From contig CAMYMQ010000384.1 in assembly GCA_947259335.1 (NCBI GenBank), forward strand, positions 1 to 62,385: a stretch of DNA of 62,385 bases, written 5' to 3'. The DNA comes from an uncultured Alphaproteobacteria bacterium (GTDB lineage Bacteria > Pseudomonadota > Alphaproteobacteria > Bin65). Made by a program: the position numbers and the translations under genes. Positions 48,687 through 57,853 of this stretch are shown one piece after another. How positions within the stretch are numbered: the stretch's first letter is position 1; each line of letters opens with the position of its first letter. The notes beneath the pieces were generated by a model. The model was not told the DNA's origin, did no database searches, and saw only the letters and a list, made by a program, of their open reading frames with translations.

Positions 48687-49445
48687 ATGAAGACGCTACG
48701 CAAGGCCCTCACGATCCTCAGACAGCTCGCCCAGGCCAACGGCGCGCTGGGCGTGACCGATCTCAGCATGGCGACCGGCCTCGACAAGGCGATCGTCCAT
48801 CGGGCGCTCAAGGCCTTCGTCGACGAGAGACTCGTCGCCCAGGACCCGGCGTCGCGAAAATATCGGTTGGGCCCTGGTTGGCTGCAGATGGCGGGCAGCC
48901 ATCTGGCGCAACTCCAGCCGGTAGAGGTCGCCAAGCCGCACCTGTTGCGCCTGTGGGCGGACACCAACGAGACCATCAACCTTTCGGTCCAGCATGATCT
49001 CGAGGTCATGCGGGTCCTGGCCTTCGAGAGCCGGATGAACGTCCGGGTGGCCTCGCGCCTGGGCGAAGTCGCGCCGCTCAGCTGCACGGCGGCCGGCAAG
49101 GTGTTCCTGGCGTTCGGGCCGGCCACGCTGTTCGACCAGATGATCGCCGCGGGCCTGGAACCCCGCCAGCCCAAGGCGATCACCGATCCCGAGCGCATGC
49201 GCGAGGAAATCGCCCTCACCCGACGGCGCGGCTACGGCACGGATCTAGAGGAATCGGACCTGGACTATTCCGCCATCGGCGCGCCGGTCATCGACCACGA
49301 CGGGCGCTGCGTCGCCGCCGTGGCCATCGCCATGCCGGTGCGGCGCTATCAGGTGGCCGACATCGGCCAATTGGTGGAGCAGCTGATCGACTGCGTCCAG
49401 GCCATTTCACAGGATCTGGGCGGCAGATTGCCGCCGGCCGGATAG
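48687..49445 (+). CDS. IclR-family transcriptional regulator
   Basis: A 252-residue regulator beginning MKTLRKALTILRQL. The winged helix-turn-helix (about 5-65; VTDLSMATGLDKAIVHRALKAF) is followed by the IclR effector domain with SCTAAGKVFLAF and RRGYGTDLEESDLDYSAIGAPV. ATG 48687 fits the family length; an earlier in-frame ATG lies at 48627. It is divergent from the aminotransferase-TRAP-deacetylase operon and likely senses its substrate or product. Confidence 0.9.
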   Translation: MKTLRKALTILRQLAQANGALGVTDLSMATGLDKAIVHRALKAFVDERLVAQDPASRKYRLGPGWLQMAGSHLAQLQPVEVAKPHLLRLWADTNETINLSVQHDLEVMRVLAFESRMNVRVASRLGEVAPLSCTAAGKVFLAFGPATLFDQMIAAGLEPRQPKAITDPERMREEIALTRRRGYGTDLEESDLDYSAIGAPVIDHDGRCVAAVAIAMPVRRYQVADIGQLVEQLIDCVQAISQDLGGRLPPAG

Positions 49446-49496
49446 CGGCGCGAGCGCGGACGGCAAATAGGCTTGCCGCCCGTGCAGCCCGTACTG

Positions 49497-50360
49497 TTAG
49501 GCGGCCCTGTCGAGCTTGAAGTCGTAGTCCAGCAGCCACTTGCCGTGAGGCATCTCCGCCTTCTGCTTCTCGGCGTCGGGCAGCGGAAGATAGTCGACGA
49601 CCAGCGAATCCTTCACGCCGAACACGGTGTCGGTTTCGAGATATTCGTCGCCGCGGGTGTAGAGCTCGGTGGTCACGGTCGAGTGACCGTCCGCCGACAC
49701 GATGAAATGGAGGTGGGCCGGGCGCATATTGTGGCGGCCCATCTTGCGCAGCATCTCGCCGACCGGGCCGTCGATGGGGATCGGATAGCCGGCGGGCTTC
49801 ACGGTCTTGAACCAGTAGCTGCCGTCGGCCCCGGTGCGGAACCGGCCGCGCAGATTCATGTCGGGCTGGTCGGGGTCCTGCTCCTCGTAGAGCCCGCTGG
49901 GCGCTGCCTGCCAGACGTCGAGCACGGCGCCTTCGATCGGCGCGCCGTCCGCCGACAACACACGGCCGCGGATCAGCGCCGCTTCGCCGGCGACCGGGCC
50001 GGAGATATCGGACCCGTTGTCGAACATCGGCGCGTTCTCCCGATAGAACGGGCCGAGGACGCTGCTCTCGGTCGAGCCCGGCTCCTTCCGGTTGGTGATG
50101 GCGTCGACGAGCATCGACACGCCGAGCGTATCGGACAGCAGGATGAATTCCTGGCGCTTGTCATCGCACATCTGACCGGTCCGGGTCAGGAAGTCGATCG
50201 CCACCCCCCACTCGCTCATGGTGATCTCGGCGTCCCGGACGAAACCGTGCAGGTGCTGGATCAGCTTGGACATGATCTCCTTGAAGCGCGCGTCTTCGAC
50301 CGCGCCAAGCCGCTCAATCGCGATCTCGGTGATGTTCTCCTCGGAAAAATCGATGGCCAT
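49497..50360 (-). CDS. Intradiol ring-cleavage dioxygenase (hydroxyquinol/catechol 1,2-dioxygenase)
   Basis: A 287-residue iron(III) enzyme: helical dimerisation domain (1 to about 95), then the beta-sandwich catalytic domain from VLGPFYRENAP. Iron ligands are Y158 (SGLYEE), Y192 (GYPIP), H216 and H218 (PAHLHF). It opens an ortho-diphenol ring between the hydroxyls. Length and the IPIDGPVGEML segment favour hydroxyquinol 1,2-dioxygenase, but catechol or chlorocatechol remains possible. ATG 50360 follows GGGAGAG. A 16-bp imperfect hairpin lies in its leader. It lies beyond the Liv genes, last in the minus-strand catabolic cluster. Confidence 0.9.
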   Translation of the reverse strand: MAIDFSEENITEIAIERLGAVEDARFKEIMSKLIQHLHGFVRDAEITMSEWGVAIDFLTRTGQMCDDKRQEFILLSDTLGVSMLVDAITNRKEPGSTESSVLGPFYRENAPMFDNGSDISGPVAGEAALIRGRVLSADGAPIEGAVLDVWQAAPSGLYEEQDPDQPDMNLRGRFRTGADGSYWFKTVKPAGYPIPIDGPVGEMLRKMGRHNMRPAHLHFIVSADGHSTVTTELYTRGDEYLETDTVFGVKDSLVVDYLPLPDAEKQKAEMPHGKWLLDYDFKLDRAA

Positions 50361-50392
50361 GAGCTTGCTCTCCCTGGGTTGTCTGGGTCCAT

Positions 50393-50430
50393 CGACCCGG
50401 CCGGCGATACGAGGATCGCCGGACGGGTCG
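50393..50430 (-). repeat. Hairpin in the leader of the intradiol dioxygenase gene
   Basis: Two arms of 7 and 8 bp separated by one G/A mismatch (50393-50408 with 50415-50430) close a 6-nt loop, 33 nt before the start codon and about 125 nt after the livF-like stop. It has no T tract. It may separate the expression of transporter and dioxygenase by processing or attenuation. Confidence 0.55.
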
Positions 50431-50556
50431 GAACCGGCATGGTGTTTGGGTGATGGCCACATTCTGTGCGCGGCCGGGCCGGGGCGTCCAGACCCGTGTG
50501 GCGAAATGAGTCAGAATTGCGCCGGACCGTCTGCCGGCGGTGCCGGATCCCGGCTG

Positions 50557-51261
50557 TCAGACCCCAAGCCAGGTGTGCTTGACATCCTCGGCATCGCGCA
50601 GCGCGTCGCCGGTGCCATCCCACCGCATCTGTCCCTTTCCCAGGATGTAGACGTGGTCGGCAAGCTGGGTGGCGAAGGCGAAATTCTTCTCGACCAGCAA
50701 CATGGTCATCCCCTCGGCCTTCAGCCGCTCCAGGGTCCGGTATATCTCCTGGACGATCAGGGGGGCGAGCCCCTCGCCCGGCTCGTCGAGCAGCAGCAGC
50801 CGCGGGTCCGTCACCAGCGCCCGGGCGATCGCCAGCATCTGCTGTTCGCCGCCGGAAAGCTGGGCCCCGCCGTTCGCCTGGCGCTCGGCGAGCCTCGGAA
50901 ACAGCTCGAACACGCGTTCGAGGGTCCAGCCGTCCGGACCGGGCTTCCGGGCGATGGTCAGATTCTCGCGCACGGAGAGCGAGGGAAAGATGTTCCGGGT
51001 CTCGGGCACCAGCGCAATACCCCGCCGGGCGATCTCGTAGGTCTTGGTGCCGGACACATCCTCGCCGTCGAAGGTGACGGTGCCGCGCCGCGCCGGCGTC
51101 AGCCGCATGATCGAGCGCAGGGTGGTCGTCTTCCCCGCACCGTTGCGGCCCATCAGGCTGACCACCGACCCGGGAGCGATCGACAGGTCGACGCCCTGGA
51201 GGATGTGGCTCGCTCCATAGTAGGTGTGCAGGCCCTCGACCCTGAGCAGCACGCCGGTCAT
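50557..51261 (-). CDS. Branched-chain-type ABC transporter ATP-binding protein (LivF-like)
   Basis: A 234-residue ABC ATPase of LivF length. Walker A is GRNGAGKTT, the signature is LSGGEQQMLAIARAL and Walker B is LLLLDEPGEGLAP. It drives uptake with its LivG-like partner, whose stop overlaps this start by 4 nt (ATGA at 51258-51261). LivF/G/H/M systems outside amino acid uptake frequently import aromatic acids; the surrounding oxygenase genes suggest that here. Confidence 0.94.
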   Translation of the reverse strand: MTGVLLRVEGLHTYYGASHILQGVDLSIAPGSVVSLMGRNGAGKTTTLRSIMRLTPARRGTVTFDGEDVSGTKTYEIARRGIALVPETRNIFPSLSVRENLTIARKPGPDGWTLERVFELFPRLAERQANGGAQLSGGEQQMLAIARALVTDPRLLLLDEPGEGLAPLIVQEIYRTLERLKAEGMTMLLVEKNFAFATQLADHVYILGKGQMRWDGTGDALRDAEDVKHTWLGV

Positions 51262-52010
51262 GCCGCGTCGGTTCCCAGATAGATTTCCCGGACGACCGCC
51301 GACTGCCGAATCTCGTTCGGTGTCCCGACGGCGACGACCTGGCCGTAGTCGAGGACCGTGATCGAGTGTGCGAGGTCGAAGACGACGTCCATATCGTGCT
51401 CGACCAGCAGGATCGTCAGCTCGGCCGGCAGACCGGCGATCAGCGCCTTCATCGCGCCGGTCTCTTCGGGGCTCATGCCCGATGTCGGCTCGTCGAGCAG
51501 CAGCACCTTGGGCCGGCCGACCAGCGCCAGGCCGATCTCCAGCTGGCGCTGGGTGCCATAGGACAGGTGCTTGACGGTGGTTTCGAGATCGTCGGCCAGG
51601 CCGACCAGTTCGGCGACGTCGACGGCGCGCCCGCTCAACGCCTTGTCGCGACCGAAGGACCGCCAGAACACCCGCATCCGCCGGTCGGCGACCAGGATCG
51701 CCGTCGCCAGGCTCTCCAAAACGGTCATGTCGGCGAAAAGGTTGTTCTTCTGGAAGCTGCGCGCCAGCCCGGCCCGGGCGCGGCGGTCCGGCGACAGTGC
51801 CGTCACCGCTTGGCCATCCAGCTTGATCGTACCCGCGTCCGCCTTGAGTTCGCCCGAGAGCAGATTGAAGAAGGTCGTCTTGCCGGCGCCGTTCGGGCCG
51901 ATCACCGCCGCGCGCTCGCCGGCGGCCAGCGACAGGTCGACGCCGTCGGTCACGATCAGCGAGCCGAACGCCTTGCGCAGGCCGGCGACCTCAAGCATCG
52001 GCGCGGACAT
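51258..52010 (-). CDS. Branched-chain-type ABC transporter ATP-binding protein (LivG-like)
   Basis: A 250-residue ABC ATPase from ATG 52010, which has AGGAGG just upstream; a further ATG at 52022 would add four residues. Walker A is GPNGAGKTT, the signature is the LivG variant LSYGTQRQLEIGLAL and Walker B is VLLLDEPTSGMSPEE. It pairs with the LivF-like ATPase and overlaps the end of the LivM-like gene by about 20 nt. Confidence 0.94.
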   Translation of the reverse strand: MSAPMLEVAGLRKAFGSLIVTDGVDLSLAAGERAAVIGPNGAGKTTFFNLLSGELKADAGTIKLDGQAVTALSPDRRARAGLARSFQKNNLFADMTVLESLATAILVADRRMRVFWRSFGRDKALSGRAVDVAELVGLADDLETTVKHLSYGTQRQLEIGLALVGRPKVLLLDEPTSGMSPEETGAMKALIAGLPAELTILLVEHDMDVVFDLAHSITVLDYGQVVAVGTPNEIRQSAVVREIYLGTDAA

Positions 52011-53016
52011 CGGCCTCCTCATCGAGCGGTTGATGCAACTTCCGCTTACGCTTGCGCGAGCCGGCGAGGGTCCTCAAGCGGCCGTAGATGCCGTCGGGCG
52101 CAAAGATCACGATGACGATGAAGGTGAGTCCCATCCAGAATTGCCAGTGCGTCGTCAGCGATTCCACACCCTTGTGGAACAGGACGAACAGAAAGGTGCC
52201 GATCACGGGCCCTACCAGAGTTCCCATGCCGCCCACGATAACGATGATCAGCCCCTCGCCCGACTTGATCCAGTAGGAGACATTCGGGTGGAGGAATTCC
52301 GTGCTCTGGACGTGCAGCGCTCCCGCCAGGGCAGCAACGGCGCCCGCCACCGTGAAGGCCGCCACCTTGTACACCCCGACGGGGCAGCCGAGCGCCCTCA
52401 CCCGGTTCTCGTTCTGGCGGATCGCGCCCAGCGTCTGACCGAACGGCGTGCGCACCAGCCATTCGAAGAGCAGGTAGATCAAGAGCGCGATCACCAGAAC
52501 GAATAGGCAAAAGGTGAGCTGGTCGTCGAGATCGATTCCGATACTGGAAAGGTCGAGCCGAATGGTCCCGGCCACGGACAACCCGTCGTCGCCGCCGAAC
52601 GGGCGCCGCGCCTTGAATGCCCAAGAGTAGAACAGCATCGACATCGCCAGGGTGACCATGATGAAGAAAACACCCGACACCCGCGTCACCAGCATCCCCA
52701 CGATCACGGCGACGACCGCCCCGGCCAGGATGGCGAGTGGCATCGCGATCGACACGGGGATGCCCTGGATATGCGCGATCCAGACCAGGGAATAGGCGCC
52801 AACTCCCATGAAGCCGGCATGGCCAAGCGTGATCAGGCCGGTATAGCCGACCAGAAAGTCGATCCCGACCACGAAGATAAGCAGGATCCCGATCTCGGTC
52901 AGGATTTCGAGCCAGTAGTGGTTGGCGACTGGCGCGCCCACGAAGGCGGCGCCGAACAGGAGGATGAGGATGACCGCGCGTAGCGGGTCGCGCTTGGTGA
53001 TGCGGGCGGGGATCAA
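51991..53016 (-). CDS. Branched-chain-type ABC transporter permease (LivM-like)
   Basis: A 341-residue inner-membrane permease with about nine hydrophobic segments; GYTGLITLGHAGFMGVGAY and the EAA-like GRTFGQTL-type loop (LGAIRQNENRVRALGCPV) are family hallmarks. A charged tail of about 30 residues ends it. The start is TTG 53016, inside the stop of the LivH-like gene (TTGA), with an upstream ATG not available. It forms the channel with LivH. Confidence 0.93.
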   Translation of the reverse strand: MIPARITKRDPLRAVILILLFGAAFVGAPVANHYWLEILTEIGILLIFVVGIDFLVGYTGLITLGHAGFMGVGAYSLVWIAHIQGIPVSIAMPLAILAGAVVAVIVGMLVTRVSGVFFIMVTLAMSMLFYSWAFKARRPFGGDDGLSVAGTIRLDLSSIGIDLDDQLTFCLFVLVIALLIYLLFEWLVRTPFGQTLGAIRQNENRVRALGCPVGVYKVAAFTVAGAVAALAGALHVQSTEFLHPNVSYWIKSGEGLIIVIVGGMGTLVGPVIGTFLFVLFHKGVESLTTHWQFWMGLTFIVIVIFAPDGIYGRLRTLAGSRKRKRKLHQPLDEEADVRADA

Positions 53017-53885
53017 TGCGCGCCGCTCCGGGTGGGCAACAGACCGCGCGGGCGGAACAGCAGGACCAGGGCCATCAACAGATAGATCAGGAAGGAAGAA
53101 AGCTGCGGGATCAGGACGGGGCCGAAGGTGTCGGCCATGCCGACGACCAGCGCTCCCAGGATCGCGCCCTTCAAGCTACCCGGCCCGCCGATGACGACGA
53201 CGATGAGCACGGGGATCAGGATCTCGATATCCATGCCTGGCGTCACCGTGAAAACAGGGGCGGCGACGACTCCGCCCAGGCCGGCCAGGAAGGTGCCGAC
53301 GCAGAAGGTGATGAAGAAGGCCCGGTCGATATTGATGCCGAGCAGCATGGCCGTCTCGCGATCGTCGACGCCGGCGCGCACGACCGCGCCCAATCTCGTC
53401 CGCTCCAGGCCGAAGTAGAGCAGCACGACGGTCAAGAGCCCGATACCGATGATGAACAGTCTGTAGGCCGGGAAAGTCTGCCCGAAGACCGGGACCGAGA
53501 AGGCCAGCAGCGCCGGTTCGGGCACGGAGTGGAAACCGTTTCCCCAGATCATCCGGACAAGGTCGAAGCCCACGAACAGCAGGCCGAACGTGACCAGGGC
53601 CTGGATCATGTGGTTGCCGCGAATACGCTTGAGCAGCGTCTCGTAGAATACGATCCCGATCAGCACGACGAGGAGCGGCGCGACGACGAGCGCGACCCAG
53701 AAATCGCCCGTCAGCCTGCTGACCATCAACGCGAAATAGGCGCCGAACATATAGAAGGTCGCATGGGCGAGGTTGAGGACGTCGAGCAGTCCGAAGACCA
53801 CCGATAGCCCGACCGCCAGCATGAACAACAGCATGGACAGCTGAAGGCCGTTGAGGAGCTGAATGCCGAGGAAGTTAAGGTCCAA
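53013..53885 (-). CDS. Branched-chain-type ABC transporter permease (LivH-like)
   Basis: A 290-residue permease with about eight helices; LLDVLNLAHATFYMFGAYFAL and RAGVDDRETAMLLGINIDR are LivH signatures. The start is TTG 53885 preceded by GGAGGGG. It is first in the transporter gene run H-M-G-F and is followed by 4-nt overlaps between subunits. The matching binding protein is encoded apart, at 60239-61411, on the same strand. Confidence 0.93.
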   Translation of the reverse strand: MDLNFLGIQLLNGLQLSMLLFMLAVGLSVVFGLLDVLNLAHATFYMFGAYFALMVSRLTGDFWVALVVAPLLVVLIGIVFYETLLKRIRGNHMIQALVTFGLLFVGFDLVRMIWGNGFHSVPEPALLAFSVPVFGQTFPAYRLFIIGIGLLTVVLLYFGLERTRLGAVVRAGVDDRETAMLLGINIDRAFFITFCVGTFLAGLGGVVAAPVFTVTPGMDIEILIPVLIVVVIGGPGSLKGAILGALVVGMADTFGPVLIPQLSSFLIYLLMALVLLFRPRGLLPTRSGAH

Positions 53886-53999
53886 GTCCCCTCCGTGAAG
53901 TCACGCCGAACGAAGCGGACCGGGCGCCGCCCGCAAAACTATGCGGCGGCAACCCGGCCCAGGCAAGTCAACGCGGCCGGAAACCGGCCAGTTCAGGCG

Positions 54000-54536
54000 T
54001 CACACCCACCATTGCATGACGTAGTCATACGGTCCTTCGCGGTTTACGAGATCGACCCGTTGCAGGGCGATCTTGTAGCCGTCCGGCGTCTTCTTGAGGT
54101 AGTGCCGGTACTTGCCCGTGAAATTGCGTACCTGGTAGCGGAAATACTCCGCGCAGTGGAAGCGCGAGCGGACGATCACGTCGCCATTCGCCTCTACCTT
54201 CTCGACGATCACGTTCGAGACGACGTGGCACAGACGGTTGTGCGGGCTCTGGCTGTGCGCGTGCGGATGAGTGTTCCGCCGGATGCGCATCCGCATGATG
54301 TCCAGATTCTCCCAGAAGATGTTGGGCACACCTTCGCCGTCCTCCTGATCCTCCCGGGCCGGCATCCAGTAGTGGCCGTCCTCGGTGAACAGGGCGAGCC
54401 AGTCGTCCCATTCGGCCTCGTCGAGGATTTCCGCCTGCCGAAAGAGGAACCGCTCGACGGCCAGCTGGGTCTCGACGGACACCTCGGTGAGGGCGAACCG
54501 GTCGCTCTCGACCAGTTTCAGGGCTGCTTCTCCCAT
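54000..54536 (-). CDS. Aromatic-ring-hydroxylating dioxygenase, beta subunit
   Basis: A 178-residue protein with the NTF2-like beta-subunit fold; FLFRQAEILDEAEWDDWLALFTEDGHYWMPA and the C-terminal HYLKKTPDGYKIALQRVDLVN are characteristic. Beta subunits are structural in alpha3beta3 Rieske dioxygenases. It starts 4 bp after the alpha-subunit gene, so it forms one oxygenase component with it. A short GGCCGG-AAA-CCGGCC repeat (53975-53989) follows the stop. Confidence 0.92.
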   Translation of the reverse strand: MGEAALKLVESDRFALTEVSVETQLAVERFLFRQAEILDEAEWDDWLALFTEDGHYWMPAREDQEDGEGVPNIFWENLDIMRMRIRRNTHPHAHSQSPHNRLCHVVSNVIVEKVEANGDVIVRSRFHCAEYFRYQVRNFTGKYRHYLKKTPDGYKIALQRVDLVNREGPYDYVMQWWV

Positions 54537-54540
54537 GGTC

Positions 54541-55866
54541 CTAGGCCCCTTTCCCGTTGGCGGTCATGTAGGTCTTCCAGGCCTGCATCATGTGACGCAG
54601 CGGCAGTTCGCTCATCGAATCCGGCGCCGAATGCCACACGCCGTCCTCCTGATAGTCGCGACCGTAGTCGCGATGCAGGCTGACCCAGTCGCCGCCGTCC
54701 GATTCGAGGCCCTGCTGGCACTTCCACCAGTTGAACAGGTCGTCGGCGTTGACCATCGTCGACGGCGAATTGACCAGGTAGTAGTAGCCCAGCGCCCGCT
54801 GATAGATCGCCTCGTTGGCGCCCTTCAGCCGGAAATGCCAGATCTCGGTCATCGTCTTGTTCGGACCGAGCGGCCGGATCGTCCGCAGCTGCTGCAGCGG
54901 CGGCTGGATGGACAGGCAGGGATAGACCAGCACATGGTGCAGGTCGACCGCCAGGATCTCCTCGGCCTTCTCCTCGCCGTAAGCCTCGTACATCCGCTTG
55001 ACGTACTCGTTGGTGTCCGGGTCGGTCGGACGCAGGCCCATGTAACCTTCCAGGGTCGCGTGGCCGTTGGGATAACCGACCGTGCCGAACTTGGTCCAAC
55101 CGTCGAAGCCGATCCGCTTGAAATCAGACAGGAAGCCATAGGCCATCGGCGGCTCTTCGCCGTGCTTCTTGATGTCCGACTCGACGGTGAGCGCGGCGTG
55201 GCCGGTCGACTCATGGGTCACACCGGGGTGCGAGGAGTCGAGCTGGTTTTCCAGGAAGATCTTCCAGTTCGACTGCTGGACCATGCGGAAGCAGTCGCCG
55301 ACGACCTCGATTTCCTTGCCGGGGGCGCGGTCGACGAGCTGGTCGAAGGCCAGCTTGGAACCCGCGAGATGGTCCTCCAGCGACTGGCCTTCCTCGGCCA
55401 GCGAGGCGAACCAGAAGCCCCGGTAGTTGTCGACCCGCGGCGGTTTCTTCATGTGAAACTGCGGATCGTTGATGTCGAAGTTGGTGCCGTCGTAGCCCTG
55501 CATCGCCGGCATGTTGTTCAGCTTGCCGTCGAGGTGGAACATCCAGGCATGGTAGGAGCAGCGCAGGCCGCGCCGGGCGTTGCCGGAGTGGGCCGTGCAC
55601 AGCTTCGCGCCCCGGTGCGGACACCGGTTGTAGAGCACGTGAATCTCGCCGTTGGCGTCCCGCGTCATGATCATCGGCTGGCGGCCGACCTGCGCGAGAT
55701 AATAATCGCCCGGGTTCTTCACCTGGCTTTCGTGCCCGATATAGACCCACAGCGTCTCGAAGATCCGCTCCATCTCCAGATCGAAGATGTCGGGATCGAC
55801 ATAGGCCTTGCGGTGGACCCTGTCGGGCTCCACCAGCTTGGCAATTTCGTCGTTGGACCAAGTCAT
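54541..55866 (-). CDS. Aromatic-ring-hydroxylating dioxygenase, alpha subunit (Rieske)
   Basis: A 441-residue catalytic subunit. The Rieske [2Fe-2S] ligands are C82-x-H84 and C103-x2-H106 (CPHRGAKLC, CSYHAW). The mononuclear iron site has the D210-x2-H213-x4-H218 pattern (NQLDSSHPGVTHE) with bridging Asp210. Together with the beta subunit it should add O2 to an aromatic ring; benzoate-, anthranilate- or salicylate-like substrates are plausible. No ferredoxin or reductase gene is in the window. GGAGG precedes the ATG, and the divergent-style 195-bp leader lies behind the AraC gene. Confidence 0.93.
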   Translation of the reverse strand: MTWSNDEIAKLVEPDRVHRKAYVDPDIFDLEMERIFETLWVYIGHESQVKNPGDYYLAQVGRQPMIMTRDANGEIHVLYNRCPHRGAKLCTAHSGNARRGLRCSYHAWMFHLDGKLNNMPAMQGYDGTNFDINDPQFHMKKPPRVDNYRGFWFASLAEEGQSLEDHLAGSKLAFDQLVDRAPGKEIEVVGDCFRMVQQSNWKIFLENQLDSSHPGVTHESTGHAALTVESDIKKHGEEPPMAYGFLSDFKRIGFDGWTKFGTVGYPNGHATLEGYMGLRPTDPDTNEYVKRMYEAYGEEKAEEILAVDLHHVLVYPCLSIQPPLQQLRTIRPLGPNKTMTEIWHFRLKGANEAIYQRALGYYYLVNSPSTMVNADDLFNWWKCQQGLESDGGDWVSLHRDYGRDYQEDGVWHSAPDSMSELPLRHMMQAWKTYMTANGKGA

Positions 55867-56061
55867 CAGAAATCCTCCGTTACCGGGCGAACCCCGGCCT
55901 GCCGTCTTGCGGATGGTTGCCGCTGAGGCCGCCCCGGCTATGCCGGCACGCCTCGATCGGATGGCGGATATTGGTCTTGCGCCTGCCGGCGCGGCTATCC
56001 CCGGCGTGCGGAGAATAGCCCGACGGTGCAGAAATCCAGCCGAACTGTCGGTGGAACGGGC

Positions 56062-57078
56062 CTACCCGCCCTGGGCGAGCGTTTCGGAAGGCAATTCGCC
56101 GAACCGTTCGCGATAGGATTTGGCGAACTTCGACAGATGATTGAAGCCGTTCGACAGAGCCACATCCGTGACCGAGACGCCGCCCGCCGCGCCCCGGCGC
56201 AGCTCCGCGTGGGCGCGATCGAGCCGGACCGAGCGCAGGTAGGCCATGGGCGACTGGCCGCAATGCCGGCGGAACCCTTCGTAGAGGCTGCGCACGCTCA
56301 CGCCGGCGACGGCCACGATATCGTCGAGCGAGACCGGCGATCCCGCTTCGGCATGAATGTATTCGATCGCACGCTTGACGTAGGCCGGCTTCGGCGCCTC
56401 GGGCGCGCGGATCAGATGTGAATAGTTGCTCGGCACCGTCTCGAGCAGCAGCTGGATCAGCAGCCTCTCGGCGCTGTGCGCGGTGTTGCGCCCGACAAGG
56501 GCGGTGCTGCCCTGATCGAGGTCGTTGTAGATCAGCTTGGTCACATTCGCCAGGCTGGCTGTCCAGGAATCGATCGGCCGCGGCTCTTGGTCGAAGCTGA
56601 TCGGTTCCGCCACCGGCCGGCGGATCATCTCCTCGAGCGCCTCTTCCACCGAATGCTGGCGAATCTTCACGAACAGCTGCCGGCCGTCGCTGCACCAGCG
56701 CTTGATGTGGGGCTCGCCCGAATTGCAGACGTAAAGATGCCCCGCGCCGAACGGGCGCGTCTCGCCGTCGCTGCGCAGTTCGGCCCGCCCGAACAGATTG
56801 ATCTCGAACAGATACATGCCGGGAAGTTCGGGCACGTGGATGCGCGCCTCGCCGCCATACATGCTGTAGGTCAGTTCGTGGAGGGTCAAGGTTCCGCACC
56901 GGGCATGACGGTGCCGGAAGACCACCGGCTCGCACTCGTCATTGCGATGTTCGAGCGCGTGCGGCGACAGGCGCGCCGCCATGTGGGCGCGCGATTGTTC
57001 GACGTCGTTCGACTCGAACAAGGGACTCCATAACTCGCCCGGCTGGCCCAGGCGCAATCCCGGCTCACCCGCCATCAT
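56062..57078 (-). CDS. AraC-family transcriptional regulator
   Basis: A 338-residue regulator. The N-terminal about 210 residues are a cupin-like sensing region resembling the AraC-binding-like domain of AndR/benzoate-type regulators; the C-terminal helix-turn-helix pair includes VSLDDIVAVAGVSVRSLYEGFRRHCG and VTDVALSNGFNHLSKFAKSYRERFGELP. GAGGA precedes ATG. It lies immediately upstream of the alpha/beta dioxygenase genes on the same strand and probably activates them. Confidence 0.9.
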   Translation of the reverse strand: MMAGEPGLRLGQPGELWSPLFESNDVEQSRAHMAARLSPHALEHRNDECEPVVFRHRHARCGTLTLHELTYSMYGGEARIHVPELPGMYLFEINLFGRAELRSDGETRPFGAGHLYVCNSGEPHIKRWCSDGRQLFVKIRQHSVEEALEEMIRRPVAEPISFDQEPRPIDSWTASLANVTKLIYNDLDQGSTALVGRNTAHSAERLLIQLLLETVPSNYSHLIRAPEAPKPAYVKRAIEYIHAEAGSPVSLDDIVAVAGVSVRSLYEGFRRHCGQSPMAYLRSVRLDRAHAELRRGAAGGVSVTDVALSNGFNHLSKFAKSYRERFGELPSETLAQGG

Positions 57079-57182
57079 CGCTGTCCTCTTACCTCGACGA
57101 AGGCCATCGCATTGTCATCCTAGCATCAAATTTTTGTCGCCGACACCGCCGCTTGCTCCGAAATACGCAGCAATCTTCGGCG

Positions 57183-57707
57183 CTACCGGTCGTCGTCCCG
57201 CAGATTGTCGATCATCTTGCGCAGGATCATCTTCAGGGTATCGATCTCGCTGCCCGTCAGCCCCGCCACGGCACGCTCGTTCTGTGCGACGATCAGCGGC
57301 CAGACCCCCTCCAGGGTCCGCCAGCCCGCCGCGGTCATCCAGACTTCGATGGTACGCTTGTCGCCCGCCCGGGGAACGCGTTTGACGAGCTTGTCCTCGA
57401 CCAGCTGGTCCAGCGCCCGGCTCAGCGTGGTGCGTTCGACCGCGGTCAGCTTCGCCAGGGTCCCGATCGGGCACCCGTCCCGATTGGTCAGCGCCGCCAA
57501 CACCCGATACTTGGGATTGGTCAGGCCGTATTCGTGAAAGATGTCGGCAAGCTGGCGGTTGCGCCGGCCATAGGCCTGACCGAACAGATAGAAGATATGC
57601 TGTTCGAGGTCGAAGTCGGCCAAGGGGCCGGTGCTGCGATCGGCGGGCGCCTCGTCCTCGGCCGCCCGGGTGTCACCGCGGGCCACACCACCGCGCCGTT
57701 CCGCCAT
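57183..57707 (-). CDS. MarR-family transcriptional regulator
   Basis: A 174-residue winged-helix protein; ATG 57707 has GGGAGGAAGC before it, so longer in-frame starts are rejected. The wHTH region spans about 50-120 (YRVLAALTNRDGCPIGTLAKLTAVERTTLSRALDQLVEDKLVKR), with the DKR wing tip typical of MarR. An Ala/Asp-rich N-terminus precedes it. MarR proteins usually repress aromatic catabolic genes until an aromatic acid or CoA ester binds. The target is likely the adjacent Rieske oxygenase genes. Confidence 0.9.
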   Translation of the reverse strand: MAERRGGVARGDTRAAEDEAPADRSTGPLADFDLEQHIFYLFGQAYGRRNRQLADIFHEYGLTNPKYRVLAALTNRDGCPIGTLAKLTAVERTTLSRALDQLVEDKLVKRVPRAGDKRTIEVWMTAAGWRTLEGVWPLIVAQNERAVAGLTGSEIDTLKMILRKMIDNLRDDDR

Positions 57708-57853
57708 GCTTCCTCCCTGTTGTCGGGCCGCGGTCCGAATGCCGGCCCGCCTCGGGTGAGCGCTCCCGAAAGCGAGCGGCCCGTCGGCATCAAAGCTGGA
57801 TGGCGAAAACGCGTAAAGAGCGTTCACGGGCGGCCGGCAATCTGCGGCATTCC

